NCBI GenBank assembly: GCA_903944755.1
Contig: CAJATB010000110.1
Span: 1-19,894 of the forward strand
Reading direction: 5' to 3'
Source: an uncultured Bacteroidota bacterium
GTDB lineage: Bacteria > Bacteroidota > Bacteroidia > Chitinophagales > Chitinophagaceae
DNA: 19,894 nt
Made by a program: the position numbers and the translations under genes. Below, piece after piece: positions 1 through 7,615 of this stretch. The notes beneath the pieces were generated by a model that saw only the letters and a program-made list of their open reading frames with translations, ran no database searches and was not told where the DNA came from. Within the stretch, counting starts at the first letter, position 1. Each line of letters starts with the position of its first letter.

Positions 1-880
1 CCCCAATTAAATCAAATGCAGGAATACATTCATACCGTGCACCCATAGATAAGGTAAGTGTATTTTTTGTCCAATTAGCTCCTGCTCTAATTAAGTATTG
101 ATCAGGAACACTCATAACATCAGATGTATATTTTATTGCTGTTGCAGTAGCTAATCCACCACGAGCAGTACTCACGCCATTATTTCCTTTAGGATTTATT
201 AAATAGTAAGCGTTACCGTATAAGCTCCATGTATTATTCAATTGTCTAAATCCATTTAATTCGGTGCTAATTCCCCAGCCACCATCACCTAGTTGTATAG
301 ATTGGTCCACAGGTCCAACTCTTGTAGCTGTTAAGGAGTAGTGAAAAATATCAGTGGCCTTATAATTGCCTGTTGGAGCTTTAATGCCAATACCGGCCAA
401 TAAATTTCCTTTACGACCTGCCTTTGGAGCGATTAGCCATTTGTATGCAGAAATACGGATATCACCAATACCCTGAGAATAAGTAGTAAACCTAGGATTG
501 CCTTTTACATTTCCAACATGTTCGTAAAGCGACGACCTTTCATTGGAAACGAATGGTATACTAATACCTAAACTCCACTTTTTATTTAAAACACGAACCA
601 AAGCAATATCCACTGCTTTATTATAATTTCTTACATCTGTCCCATCTAAAACTCTTTGGGTTTGTTCGTCGGTTCCATTAAAGTGTTTATATGATTTAAA
701 GTACCTAAAACTCATATTTAAGTACCAATTTGCACTGTCTTTATCAAGCTCTATGCCTTCATGCATAGCATGTTCCATTGTATTAAGCCCACCTACTGTT
801 CGAATTGCTACACAGCCTTGTGCTTTTAAGTGTGTGTTTAGCAAAATGATAAAAGAGACGAATAAAATAACTTTCTTCAT
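1..880 (-). CDS. Outer-membrane beta-barrel protein (3' end cut off by window edge)
   Basis: Reading the minus strand from the ATG at 880-878 gives 293 codons with no stop before the window edge, so the C-terminus is missing. The first about 21 residues are a signal peptide: MKK, a hydrophobic stretch, then a cleavage site after Ala-Gln, as is usual in Bacteroidota. The mature part alternates short amphipathic strands with Gly/Asn/Asp turns. It contains segments like GIGDIRISAYKW and LAGIGIKAPTGNY, which resemble the conserved core of the putative meta-pathway phenol-degradation outer-membrane family (PF13557). Such proteins are thought to form outer-membrane channels, and the substrate is unknown. 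The gene is divergent from a heme dioxygenase gene and an aromatic catabolic locus, so a role in uptake of aromatic compounds is possible but inferred only from context. The barrel call is fairly safe; the family and substrate are not. Confidence 0.75.
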   Translation of the reverse strand, partial: MKKVILFVSFIILLNTHLKAQGCVAIRTVGGLNTMEHAMHEGIELDKDSANWYLNMSFRYFKSYKHFNGTDEQTQRVLDGTDVRNYNKAVDIALVRVLNKKWSLGISIPFVSNERSSLYEHVGNVKGNPRFTTYSQGIGDIRISAYKWLIAPKAGRKGNLLAGIGIKAPTGNYKATDIFHYSLTATRVGPVDQSIQLGDGGWGISTELNGFRQLNNTWSLYGNAYYLINPKGNNGVSTARGGLATATAIKYTSDVMSVPDQYLIRAGANWTKNTLTLSMGARYECIPAFDLIG

Positions 881-883
881 TTT

Positions 884-891
884 CAAATATA
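884..891 (-). promoter_or_regulatory. Perfect -7 box of the barrel gene
   Basis: On the minus strand this reads TATATTTG, a perfect match to the Bacteroidota -7 consensus TAnnTTTG. It lies only three bases before the ATG of the barrel gene, so transcription would start at or next to the start codon. No convincing TTTG is present 19 bases further upstream. Confidence 0.5.
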
Positions 892-914
892 TATAATTAT
901 GTTAAAAATCATTG

Positions 915-951
915 AGGTGCTCATCATAATTTATCAAGCTATTTAGGTGCT
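915..951. repeat. Direct repeat of AGGTGCT, 30-base period
   Basis: AGGTGCT occurs at 915-921 and again at 945-951. The copies are in the same orientation with start points 30 bases apart, near three helical turns. Both lie just upstream of the barrel gene's -7 box, where an activator or repressor would bind. This is an observation only; chance is possible for a 7-mer. Confidence 0.4.
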
Positions 952-952
952 T

Positions 953-978
953 AATTACTTAAGTTTCCGCAAGTAATT
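953..978. repeat. Perfect 8-bp inverted repeat between divergent genes
   Basis: AATTACTT (953-960) and AAGTAATT (971-978) are perfect reverse complements separated by 10 bases. The site sits between the divergent barrel and heme dioxygenase genes. No T-run follows on either strand, so an operator is more likely than a terminator. It has no known regulator. Confidence 0.45.
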
Positions 979-989
979 TATAAATTTAG

Positions 990-1008
990 GCCAACTAATA
1001 AGGTTGGC
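990..1008. repeat. GC-rich 6-bp hairpin upstream of the dioxygenase gene
   Basis: GCCAAC (990-995) and GTTGGC (1003-1008) can pair around a 7-base loop. It is the only GC-rich stem in this intergenic region and lies about 105 bases before the dioxygenase start. It may be an operator half of the divergent control region, or part of a leader if transcription starts upstream. Confidence 0.35.
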
Positions 1009-1062
1009 TAGCCTATAAAATGGGCGGGGTTTAGTAAACATACATTACAAACCCAATTAAAC

Positions 1063-1074
1063 TAACATTTGTTT
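1063..1074 (+). promoter_or_regulatory. TAAC-N4-GTT motif upstream of the heme dioxygenase gene
   Basis: The sequence TAACATTTGTTT contains TTTG (1068-1071), a possible -33 element, inside a partial dyad TAAC-N4-GTTT. The same motif in stronger form (TAACGTTTGTTA) precedes the phenylalanine hydroxylase gene. I found no good TAnnTTTG box at the right distance, so the promoter itself is not resolved. Confidence 0.3.
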
Positions 1075-1114
1075 ATATTTTTTTCTTAGCTTCAGTAAGT
1101 TAAAAAATAAATAC

Positions 1115-2539
1115 ATGTCTATACTATCTAACTATTCTGATGGATTTTTTGATGTAAGTGCTAAATATGGTTTTTTGCCTATTAAAGCACCAATGGTTAA
1201 ACTTCCCAATGTTTACAACGATTTACAAAGTGTACTTGATCAAATGCCGGTGGTGCTGAATGAAAATGAATTTGGGTTATTAAATACAATAGATGCAATA
1301 GTGGCGCCAGTTTTAGCTATTAAAAATCATTTACAGGATGTGGAAAAGGAAGAAGATATTTTTGTTTTACAGGCTTTATTTCGGTCCTATAGTTTCTTAA
1401 GTTCTGCTTACCTATTAGAACCTTCTTTCCAACAATTTAGAAAAGACGGAAAGTATGGTAAAGCAAGAAACGTTTTGCCTGCTAATATTGCACAGCCCTT
1501 TTGTAAAGTGGCTGAAAAATTAAATGTCTTTGCCTGGTTAGATTATCATTATGCTTATTCTTTAGGGAATTACCAAAAAATTGATGCGCAAGGCGACTTG
1601 AATTGGGAAAATATTACCATGTGTAATAGGTTTTCTGGTCAACCAGACGAAGTTGGTTTTATTATGTTGCATGTTGACATAAATCGTTTCTCTGCTGATT
1701 TAGTGGGTTCTGTTATGCATACCATACAAGCGCTTTATAATGGTGAAAAAAGTGTAGGCAATTTGCTTCAACAAAATTGGACTACCATGAAGCAGATGAA
1801 TATAAGAAGGAAGGAAATGTGGAAAGCTTCAAGATGGCAACGTTATAATGATTTCAGAATTTTCATTATGGGAGTTAAAGGAAATACTGAATTGTTTGGA
1901 GAAGGAGTTACTTATGAAAATGTATGGGACGAACCTAAAGCATTCCGCGGTCAAACTGGAGCGCAAGACGATATCATACCAATGCAAGATATTTTTTCAG
2001 GCGTAATATTTTATTATCCGCAAAATGAATTAACAAAGTATTTACTTGATTTAAGACTTTATCGTCCAACCTGTGTGCAAGATTTTTTTAAAGATTTAGA
2101 AATTTCAATGAAAGAAATACATCCCAAGGGATTAATGGGCAAGCTTTTAGAAAATAAAGATATCACAGGGCTATGTTTTTTATTAGGTATTTTAGAAGAA
2201 ATATATCACTTTAGAAATGGTCATTGGCAGTTCGTGCAAAAATATATTATGGCTAATACTAAATATGCAATGGCTACAGGAGGCACTCCAATTACCTCTT
2301 GGATTCCTAACCAAATTTTGTCTGTGATTCACCAAATGGAGGATGTGATTACTGCAATTCAGCAATTGGGAACGACCGATAATGTGACTGCTCAGTCTGT
2401 TTATGAGAATAATACTAAGTTATTGGCTTCTAAAAAAGGGTTAATTGAAGGACAATTGGCTTTAATTCACAAGAATGATTTTTCAGCTGAAGCTGTTTTT
2501 GCCTTGAATCAGAAATTCGGTTATGACGACACTGAGTAA
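1115..2539 (+). CDS. Indoleamine 2,3-dioxygenase-like heme dioxygenase
   Basis: The 474-residue product aligns by eye with indoleamine 2,3-dioxygenase (IDO) across the catalytic half. The segment GVKGNTELFGEGVTYENVW matches the IDO region that precedes the GGSAGQ loop; here the loop is RGQTGAQ at about 278-284. Arg248 aligns with human IDO1 Arg231. FRNGHWQFVQKYI matches the IDO segment around the proximal heme ligand, giving His370 as the predicted iron ligand, and GTGGT of IDO corresponds to ATGGT after it. IDO oxidises the indole ring of tryptophan to N-formylkynurenine. The protein is longer than animal IDO (about 400 residues), and IDO Phe226 is not clearly conserved. No kynurenine formamidase, kynureninase or kynurenine monooxygenase is nearby. 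A PrnB-like or other indole-ring chemistry is therefore possible. It is followed on the same strand, after 137 bases, by phenylalanine hydroxylase, which has its own promoter. Confidence 0.8.
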   Translation: MSILSNYSDGFFDVSAKYGFLPIKAPMVKLPNVYNDLQSVLDQMPVVLNENEFGLLNTIDAIVAPVLAIKNHLQDVEKEEDIFVLQALFRSYSFLSSAYLLEPSFQQFRKDGKYGKARNVLPANIAQPFCKVAEKLNVFAWLDYHYAYSLGNYQKIDAQGDLNWENITMCNRFSGQPDEVGFIMLHVDINRFSADLVGSVMHTIQALYNGEKSVGNLLQQNWTTMKQMNIRRKEMWKASRWQRYNDFRIFIMGVKGNTELFGEGVTYENVWDEPKAFRGQTGAQDDIIPMQDIFSGVIFYYPQNELTKYLLDLRLYRPTCVQDFFKDLEISMKEIHPKGLMGKLLENKDITGLCFLLGILEEIYHFRNGHWQFVQKYIMANTKYAMATGGTPITSWIPNQILSVIHQMEDVITAIQQLGTTDNVTAQSVYENNTKLLASKKGLIEGQLALIHKNDFSAEAVFALNQKFGYDDTE

Positions 2540-2631
2540 TCCATGGTTTTTAGTTCCCCAATTAGCTAGGCACAAACCCTTGCATTTAAGTAGACTTATA
2601 TTAAAAGACGATGTTTATAAGCATTGATAAC

Positions 2632-2667
2632 TAACGTTTGTTAAATTGTAATTTTTGTTTACTTTAG
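2632..2667 (+). promoter_or_regulatory. Promoter of phenylalanine hydroxylase with dyad at -33
   Basis: TTTG at 2637-2640, then exactly 19 bases, then TACTTTAG at 2660-2667 matches the Bacteroidota consensus TTTG-N19-TAnnTTTG with one mismatch. The ATG follows nine bases later, so the leader is very short. The -33 element is embedded in TAACGTTTGTTA (2632-2643), an inverted repeat TAAC-N4-GTTA that could be an operator. Confidence 0.55.
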
Positions 2668-2676
2668 CACACCAAT

Positions 2677-4446
2677 ATGAATACGTTTAACGATTTTAAT
2701 AACGAACAAGTAGCTAAGCTTCCTCCACACCTTAGGAAATACATTATTGATCAAGCGTATGACAATTATACACCTGTGGATCATGCAGTTTGGCGATATG
2801 TAATGCGTCAAAACTATAGTTACTTAAAAGACGTTGCTTATTACCCTTATATACCTGGACTAAAGAAAGCGGGTCTTACAATTGAAAAAATTCCATGTTT
2901 GCAAGAAATAAATAGTGCCTTAGCGGAAATTGGCTGGGGCGCTGTTACGGTAGATGGGTTTATTCCACCAGCTGCTTTTATGGAATACCAAGCTTATCGT
3001 GTTTTAGTTATTGCAGCCGATATTAGGCAACTTGAACATATTGAATACACTTCGGCCCCAGATATTATTCATGAGTCGGCCGGCCATGCACCAATTATAA
3101 GTGATACTAAATACAATCAGTATTTAAGTTATTTAGGTTCAATTGGTACGAAAGCTTTATTCTCTTCTAAAGATTATGAACTTTATGAATCAATACGACA
3201 GCTTTCTATTTTAAAAGAAACACCAAATGTTGATCAAGCTGTTTTGGCTACTGCAGAAGCAAAGGTCTTATTCAATCAACAAAATTTAGGTACTCCATCT
3301 GAAATGGCACTATTAAGTAGGTTGCAATGGTGGACTGTTGAATATGGTTTAATTGGGGAGCTTGAAAATCCAAAAATTTATGGAGCAGGGTTGCTTTCCT
3401 CTATTGGAGAAAGTGCTTCTTGTATGCAACCTGAGGTAAAAAAAATAGTTTATACAATTGATGCACTGAATTATGGATATGACATAACAAAACAACAGCC
3501 ACAATTATTTGTAACACCTACTTTCCAAAATTTAATTGATGTACTTGAACAATTTGAAAGTAAAATGGCTTTTAGGGTAGGTGGGCTTGAAAGTGTTTTA
3601 AAGGCAGTTGAATGTAAAAATATTTGCACAGCTACTTATAGTAGCGGGTTACAAGTATCTGGGGTATTTAGTAAAGTGTATAAAGATGCGGATGATAATA
3701 TTAAATATATCAATACGACTGGCCCTACTTCACTTGCTTTTAATAATCAACAACTACCAGGGCATGACCAAACATATCATGCAGCAGGTTTTGGGTCCCC
3801 TGTGGGTAAATTGAAGGGCAGGATTAAAAATTTAGAAAATTTTACCGAGCAAGATTTAATAGCAGAAGGTATTATTTTAAATAGCAAAGTAGTTTTAAAT
3901 TTTGAAAATGGCATTAAGGTAGCTGGAAAACTAATAGGTCAAATTTTTAAAGAAGAGCAATTAGTTTTATTAACTTTTTCGGGCTGTACCGTAAATGATG
4001 CGGAAGGGAATATATATTTTGAACCTGCTTGGGGTACTTTTGACATGGCTGTGGGAATAGCTATTATTTCTGTTTTCAATGGGGCCGCCGATAAAAATAG
4101 TACAGAAGACCAACTATATGTTTCTACTGAGAGAACCTATCAACAAAACTATACAGCCAAGGATTTAATATATCAGTCGCTTTTTAAAAAAATAAGAGAC
4201 ATTAGGGAGTTAGGCCATTCAAATGAAAAACTTGTAGAAATTTGGGAAGCAATAAAAAGTGATTTTAAAGAAGATTGGTTGGGGGCGCTTGAGCTTTTAG
4301 AATTAGCTGATTTACTTCCTGCCCAAGAAAAATTAGCGACAGAAATAAGAGCATATTTAATTGCTCAAGTGGAAAAATATCCAAAATTTTCTAAATTAAT
4401 AATTGATGGAGTAAGCATTATTGATGCTAAATTGAAGTTTGAATAA
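2677..4446 (+). CDS. phhA: Pterin-dependent phenylalanine 4-hydroxylase, long form
   Basis: This enzyme hydroxylates phenylalanine to tyrosine using O2, non-heme Fe(II) and a tetrahydropterin, the entry step for the tyrosine genes downstream. The catalytic core is unmistakable. DIIHESAGHAP gives iron ligands His132 and His137, and WWTVEYGL gives Glu222 as the third ligand of the facial triad. IYGAGLLSSIGE follows, as in animal enzymes. There is no N-terminal ACT regulatory domain. Instead about 280 residues follow the core: a strand-rich segment (about 300-480) containing GPTSLAFNNQQLPGH and FGSPVGKLKGR, then a helical tail. The total of 589 residues is about twice the compact proteobacterial PhhA, and resembles the long hydroxylases I recall from Bacteroidota and Bacillus. 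Tryptophan or tyrosine hydroxylation cannot be excluded, but context favours phenylalanine. No pterin carbinolamine dehydratase gene is present. Its last 20 bases overlap the end of the opposing gene. Confidence 0.92.
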   Translation: MNTFNDFNNEQVAKLPPHLRKYIIDQAYDNYTPVDHAVWRYVMRQNYSYLKDVAYYPYIPGLKKAGLTIEKIPCLQEINSALAEIGWGAVTVDGFIPPAAFMEYQAYRVLVIAADIRQLEHIEYTSAPDIIHESAGHAPIISDTKYNQYLSYLGSIGTKALFSSKDYELYESIRQLSILKETPNVDQAVLATAEAKVLFNQQNLGTPSEMALLSRLQWWTVEYGLIGELENPKIYGAGLLSSIGESASCMQPEVKKIVYTIDALNYGYDITKQQPQLFVTPTFQNLIDVLEQFESKMAFRVGGLESVLKAVECKNICTATYSSGLQVSGVFSKVYKDADDNIKYINTTGPTSLAFNNQQLPGHDQTYHAAGFGSPVGKLKGRIKNLENFTEQDLIAEGIILNSKVVLNFENGIKVAGKLIGQIFKEEQLVLLTFSGCTVNDAEGNIYFEPAWGTFDMAVGIAIISVFNGAADKNSTEDQLYVSTERTYQQNYTAKDLIYQSLFKKIRDIRELGHSNEKLVEIWEAIKSDFKEDWLGALELLELADLLPAQEKLATEIRAYLIAQVEKYPKFSKLIIDGVSIIDAKLKFE

Positions 4447-5269
4447 TATGCCAAGCTAATTGGGTGTCATTATTATCAAGTGCGTTTTTTATAGCTTTTA
4501 GCGTTTCTAATGAAAATGCTTTTGCTTGAGTAGTCATATTTAAGTCAGGAAGCAAACTTACATTTGCTAATTGTGCTTTTTCATTGCTGGTTAACACATT
4601 ATTTTCTAAAATTTCTTTTGGTAAATGGTCAAAACCAATACCTAATTTACTATTTGGCTTCTCTACCTTAAATAAATTATCTGCGGTAATTCTAGCATAC
4701 CAATCACCTCCTAATCTTGCCACTAAATCTAATTTCACTTGGTCTATATTGCCATTGGAATCAAGGACATCGTCTTGAATATGAATTCTTTTTATTTCTG
4801 CTAATACTAAATTTCCAGCACCTGCTTTTTCTCCTAACGAAATTACTTCCTGTACAATACATTCAAGTTGTATTGGTGACTCTGCAACCCTAGGTGGTCC
4901 TACTAGTTCGGATGCTAGTTGTGTAAATCCTGACTTTATAAATTCATTTGTTCCTTTGGGATAATCGCAACTAGCTAGCGACACTTGTTGAACCATATCG
5001 TAGTTTACAATATTAATTACACATTCGGGAACCAGTTTTATATTTTCAAGAGTATGCTTTGTTGTATTGTCTCTTACTCTTCTTGATGGAGAGAAAATAC
5101 AAATAGGCGGGTTCATGCTAAATAAATTAAAGAAACTAAAGGGACTTAAATTAATATTCCCCTCTAAATCTATAGTAGAAGCTAAGCATATTGGCCTTGG
5201 GGCAATAGCATACTGTAAATATTGTTGTATTTCTTGTGTACTTAGGTTTTCTGTGTTAAGTGTCAGCAT
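4427..5269 (-). CDS. Flavin reductase-like (FMN-binding split barrel) protein
   Basis: The 280-residue protein has the N-terminal pattern of the flavin reductase-like / DIM6-NTAB family. It runs IAPRPICLASTIDLEGNINL, then SPFSFFNLFSMNPPICIFSP, then a segment with NDTTKHTLENI-like spacing and CVINIV. These regions form the FMN-binding split barrel. Residues after about 215 are a helical extension. It lies 19 bases downstream of fumarylacetoacetase on the same strand, so the two should be cotranscribed. From memory, similar proteins often sit beside homogentisate-pathway genes in Bacteroidota, but their role there is not established. It could reduce flavin or a quinoid pathway compound, or help pterin recycling for the neighbouring hydroxylase; these are guesses. 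Its 3' end overlaps the hydroxylase gene tail-to-tail by 20 bases. Confidence 0.8.
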   Translation of the reverse strand: MLTLNTENLSTQEIQQYLQYAIAPRPICLASTIDLEGNINLSPFSFFNLFSMNPPICIFSPSRRVRDNTTKHTLENIKLVPECVINIVNYDMVQQVSLASCDYPKGTNEFIKSGFTQLASELVGPPRVAESPIQLECIVQEVISLGEKAGAGNLVLAEIKRIHIQDDVLDSNGNIDQVKLDLVARLGGDWYARITADNLFKVEKPNSKLGIGFDHLPKEILENNVLTSNEKAQLANVSLLPDLNMTTQAKAFSLETLKAIKNALDNNDTQLAWHIIQTSI

Positions 5270-5288
5270 ATAAAATGTATTAACCTTT

Positions 5289-6284
5289 TTATTTTTTTTG
5301 TGCTAAAATTGACCAATCAGTTGCTTCTGCTTTAATAATATTCTCTAAAGTGCCTAGCCCATCAATTGTCATTTTTACGGTGTCATTAGGCTGCAACCAT
5401 TGTGCTTCAAAATTTGGATTGTTTAATTTACCAGTACCATTCAACTCCAAAAAACAACCTGTGCCAACAGTCCCTGAACCTATCACATCACCAGGATATA
5501 TTGTTACACCATAGGAACATCTTTCAATTATCTCAGCAAAAGTCCAATCCATATCTTTTACATTCCCTTGCGATACTAATTTTTCATTCACCCAACATTT
5601 CATTGATAAATCGTAGTTATTTCCAACATGTCCATCTTTTGCAGGTACTAGAAAACGATTCATTTCGTTTGGGGTAACTAACCAAGGACCTATTACTGTT
5701 GAAAAATCTTTGCCTTTTGCTGGGCCTAAGTTTAAAAGCATTTCTTCCATTTGTAATTTTCTTGCACTTAGGTCATTCATTATGGTAAAGCCAGCTATAT
5801 AAGCATCCGCATCTTTTGCTTTTATATTTCTACCTTCTTTTCCAATTACAATAGCAATTTCTAATTCAAAATCAAGTTGTTGAAAATGATCGGGCATGCA
5901 ATAAATCTCACCTGGTCCTTGTATTGCATTGTGGTTTGTAAAATAAAAAATAGGGTATTGGTCAAACTCTTTAATCATGTCTACGCCTCTGTTCTTTCTA
6001 GCCGAAGCAACGTGCTGACGAAAGGCATAACCATCTCTACAAGAAGTAGGATGGGGTACTGGTGCTAACAAAGTATAATCATTAACCGGGTCAATATTTA
6101 TTTCTTTAGTTTCAATTTTAGAAATTAATATTTCCGTATCTCGCATTATTTCTTCTCCTAATTTCAAAAACTCAATGATATTATTTGGTAGATTATTATT
6201 AATACTGTTTAGTGCGAACACATCGTGATTGATCACTGCGCCTAATTTCGTTTCTCCTTTAAATAAATAGCTTACTAATTTCAT
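5289..6284 (-). CDS. fahA: Fumarylacetoacetase (fumarylacetoacetate hydrolase family)
   Basis: It hydrolyses fumarylacetoacetate to fumarate and acetoacetate, the last carbon-carbon cleavage of tyrosine catabolism. The 331-residue product has the family's landmarks: Asp84 in CRDGYAFRQHV, the probable catalytic His91 in the same segment, the metal-binding pair Glu140/Glu142 in DFELEIAIVIG, Asp171 in MNDLSARKLQ, the GPAKGKDF loop and a C-terminal GSGTVGTGC. These correspond to the Asp/Glu/Glu/Asp metal site and the His of animal fumarylacetoacetase. It is shorter than the animal enzyme (about 420 residues), and the FAH superfamily includes other hydrolases. Placement between hydroxylase and homogentisate dioxygenase genes makes the assignment firm. 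It is divergent from hmgA and leads the two-gene minus-strand operon with the flavin reductase-like gene. Confidence 0.92.
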   Translation of the reverse strand: MKLVSYLFKGETKLGAVINHDVFALNSINNNLPNNIIEFLKLGEEIMRDTEILISKIETKEINIDPVNDYTLLAPVPHPTSCRDGYAFRQHVASARKNRGVDMIKEFDQYPIFYFTNHNAIQGPGEIYCMPDHFQQLDFELEIAIVIGKEGRNIKAKDADAYIAGFTIMNDLSARKLQMEEMLLNLGPAKGKDFSTVIGPWLVTPNEMNRFLVPAKDGHVGNNYDLSMKCWVNEKLVSQGNVKDMDWTFAEIIERCSYGVTIYPGDVIGSGTVGTGCFLELNGTGKLNNPNFEAQWLQPNDTVKMTIDGLGTLENIIKAEATDWSILAQKK

Positions 6285-6291
6285 TGATTAT

Positions 6292-6321
6292 CAATATTTT
6301 ATGACATTTTTAGGCACCAAA
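6292..6321 (-). promoter_or_regulatory. Candidate promoter of the fahA operon
   Basis: On the minus strand TTTG (6321-6318) is followed after 18 bases by AAATATTG (6299-6292), a four-of-six match to TAnnTTTG. The fahA ATG begins seven bases later. It is weaker than others in the window but has the same layout. Confidence 0.35.
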
Positions 6322-6380
6322 ATTGGTTTCTCCGTCTTTTTTAAAATGTGGTTATGACGAAGTTAAAAATAATATTTTAT

Positions 6381-6411
6381 TTTGTGCTAATAATTGTTAG
6401 TATTGTACTTG
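6381..6411 (+). promoter_or_regulatory. Candidate hmgA promoter with dyad in the spacer
   Basis: TTTG at 6381-6384 is followed after exactly 19 bases by TGTACTTG (6404-6411), a four-of-six match to TAnnTTTG, 16 bases before the hmgA start. The spacer contains CTAATAATTGTTAG (6387-6400), symmetric at 12 of 14 positions. This is a plausible operator controlling hmgA and possibly the divergent fahA. Confidence 0.4.
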
Positions 6412-6427
6412 TTGAAAAACCTAAAAT

Positions 6428-7594
6428 ATGCCTATTTATCACTCACTTGGGAGTATTCCCGCAAAAAGACATACTGTTTTCCGAAAACCGGATGGCAAAT
6501 TATACGCCGAAGAATTAGTTTCAACAGAAGGTTTTTCTGGGATGTACTCGCTTGTATATCATACGCATCCTCCTACCATGGTAAAGTCATTGGGGGAGCC
6601 GTATTCCGTTGAACCTAAAATTGCAAGAGAAAAGCACTTGCGTCATACTAGTTTGTTAGGCTTTAATGTTAAACCAGAGGACGATTATTTAAAAAGTAGG
6701 AAACCGGTTTTAGTAAATTCAGATTTGCAAATTTCATTAGCGGCACCTAGAAAATCTATGACAGATTATTTTTATAAAAATAGTCAAGCAGATGAAGTTA
6801 TTTTCATTCATAAAGGATCGGGCACTTTAAAATCGGGATTTGGAAATATTAAGTTTGGTTATGGCGATTATTTAGTGGTTCCAAGAGGCACTATTTATCA
6901 ATTAGAATTTGACGACGAAAATAACCGTTTATTTATCACTGAAAGCTATAGCCCAATTCGTTTTCCAAAGCGTTATCAAAATGAATTTGGACAGTTAATG
7001 GAACATGCACCTTATTGCGAAAGGGATATTAGACGCCCATCCGATTTAGAAACATTTGACCAGGAAGGTGAGTTTAAAATTTTGATAAAAAAACAAGGAC
7101 TTATTTATCCATATACTTATGGAACGCATCCGTTTGATTTTATAGGTTGGGATGGCTACCATTATCCTTGGGCTTTTTCAATTCATAATTTTGAACCAAT
7201 TACCGGACGAGTACATCAACCTCCACCAGTGCATCAAACGTTTGAAGCGCGTAATTTTGTAATTTGTTCTTTTGTTCCTCGTAAGTATGACTACCATCCT
7301 GATGCTATACCTGCGCCTTATAACCATAGTAATGTTGATAGTGATGAAGTATTATATTATGTAGATGGAGATTTTATGAGTAGAAAATCGGTTGTTCAAG
7401 GACAAATCACATTGCACCCTGGCGGTATCCCGCATGGTCCACATCCTGGAAGTGTTGAAAAGTCTATTGGTAAAGAAAAAACAGATGAATTGGCAGTGAT
7501 GATTGATCCATTCAGGCCTTTAATGATTACAGAAGACGCCTTACTTATTGAAGATGAAAATTATCACAAAAGTTGGCAATTTAATATTGAATAA
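6428..7594 (+). CDS. hmgA: Homogentisate 1,2-dioxygenase
   Basis: This non-heme iron enzyme opens the aromatic ring of homogentisate to give maleylacetoacetate. The 388-residue protein is a two-cupin enzyme of the shorter bacterial type. The N-terminal half has cupin-like DEVIFIHKGSGTL and GDYLVVPRGT. The C-terminal half has the conserved GRVHQPPPVHQTFEARNFVICSF-type region, then NHSNVDSDEVLYYVDGDF and HPGGIPHGPHPG. Probable iron ligands are His300, Glu307 and a His in the HPGGIPHGPH motif (His330 or His336), by analogy with the His/Glu/His site of the human enzyme. The ATG is preceded by the candidate promoter at 6381-6411. It is followed after 21 bases by hppD, which makes the next-earlier step, so the two form an operon. 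Confidence 0.93.
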   Translation: MPIYHSLGSIPAKRHTVFRKPDGKLYAEELVSTEGFSGMYSLVYHTHPPTMVKSLGEPYSVEPKIAREKHLRHTSLLGFNVKPEDDYLKSRKPVLVNSDLQISLAAPRKSMTDYFYKNSQADEVIFIHKGSGTLKSGFGNIKFGYGDYLVVPRGTIYQLEFDDENNRLFITESYSPIRFPKRYQNEFGQLMEHAPYCERDIRRPSDLETFDQEGEFKILIKKQGLIYPYTYGTHPFDFIGWDGYHYPWAFSIHNFEPITGRVHQPPPVHQTFEARNFVICSFVPRKYDYHPDAIPAPYNHSNVDSDEVLYYVDGDFMSRKSVVQGQITLHPGGIPHGPHPGSVEKSIGKEKTDELAVMIDPFRPLMITEDALLIEDENYHKSWQFNIE

Positions 7595-7615
7595 TTATAA
7601 ATTATAAAAACAAAA

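Noticed and set aside
5402..5677. 91-codon plus-strand frame inside fahA, rich in Ser, Leu, Gln and His
   Set aside because: It is antisense to the conserved catalytic C-terminal half of fumarylacetoacetase and shows no family features.
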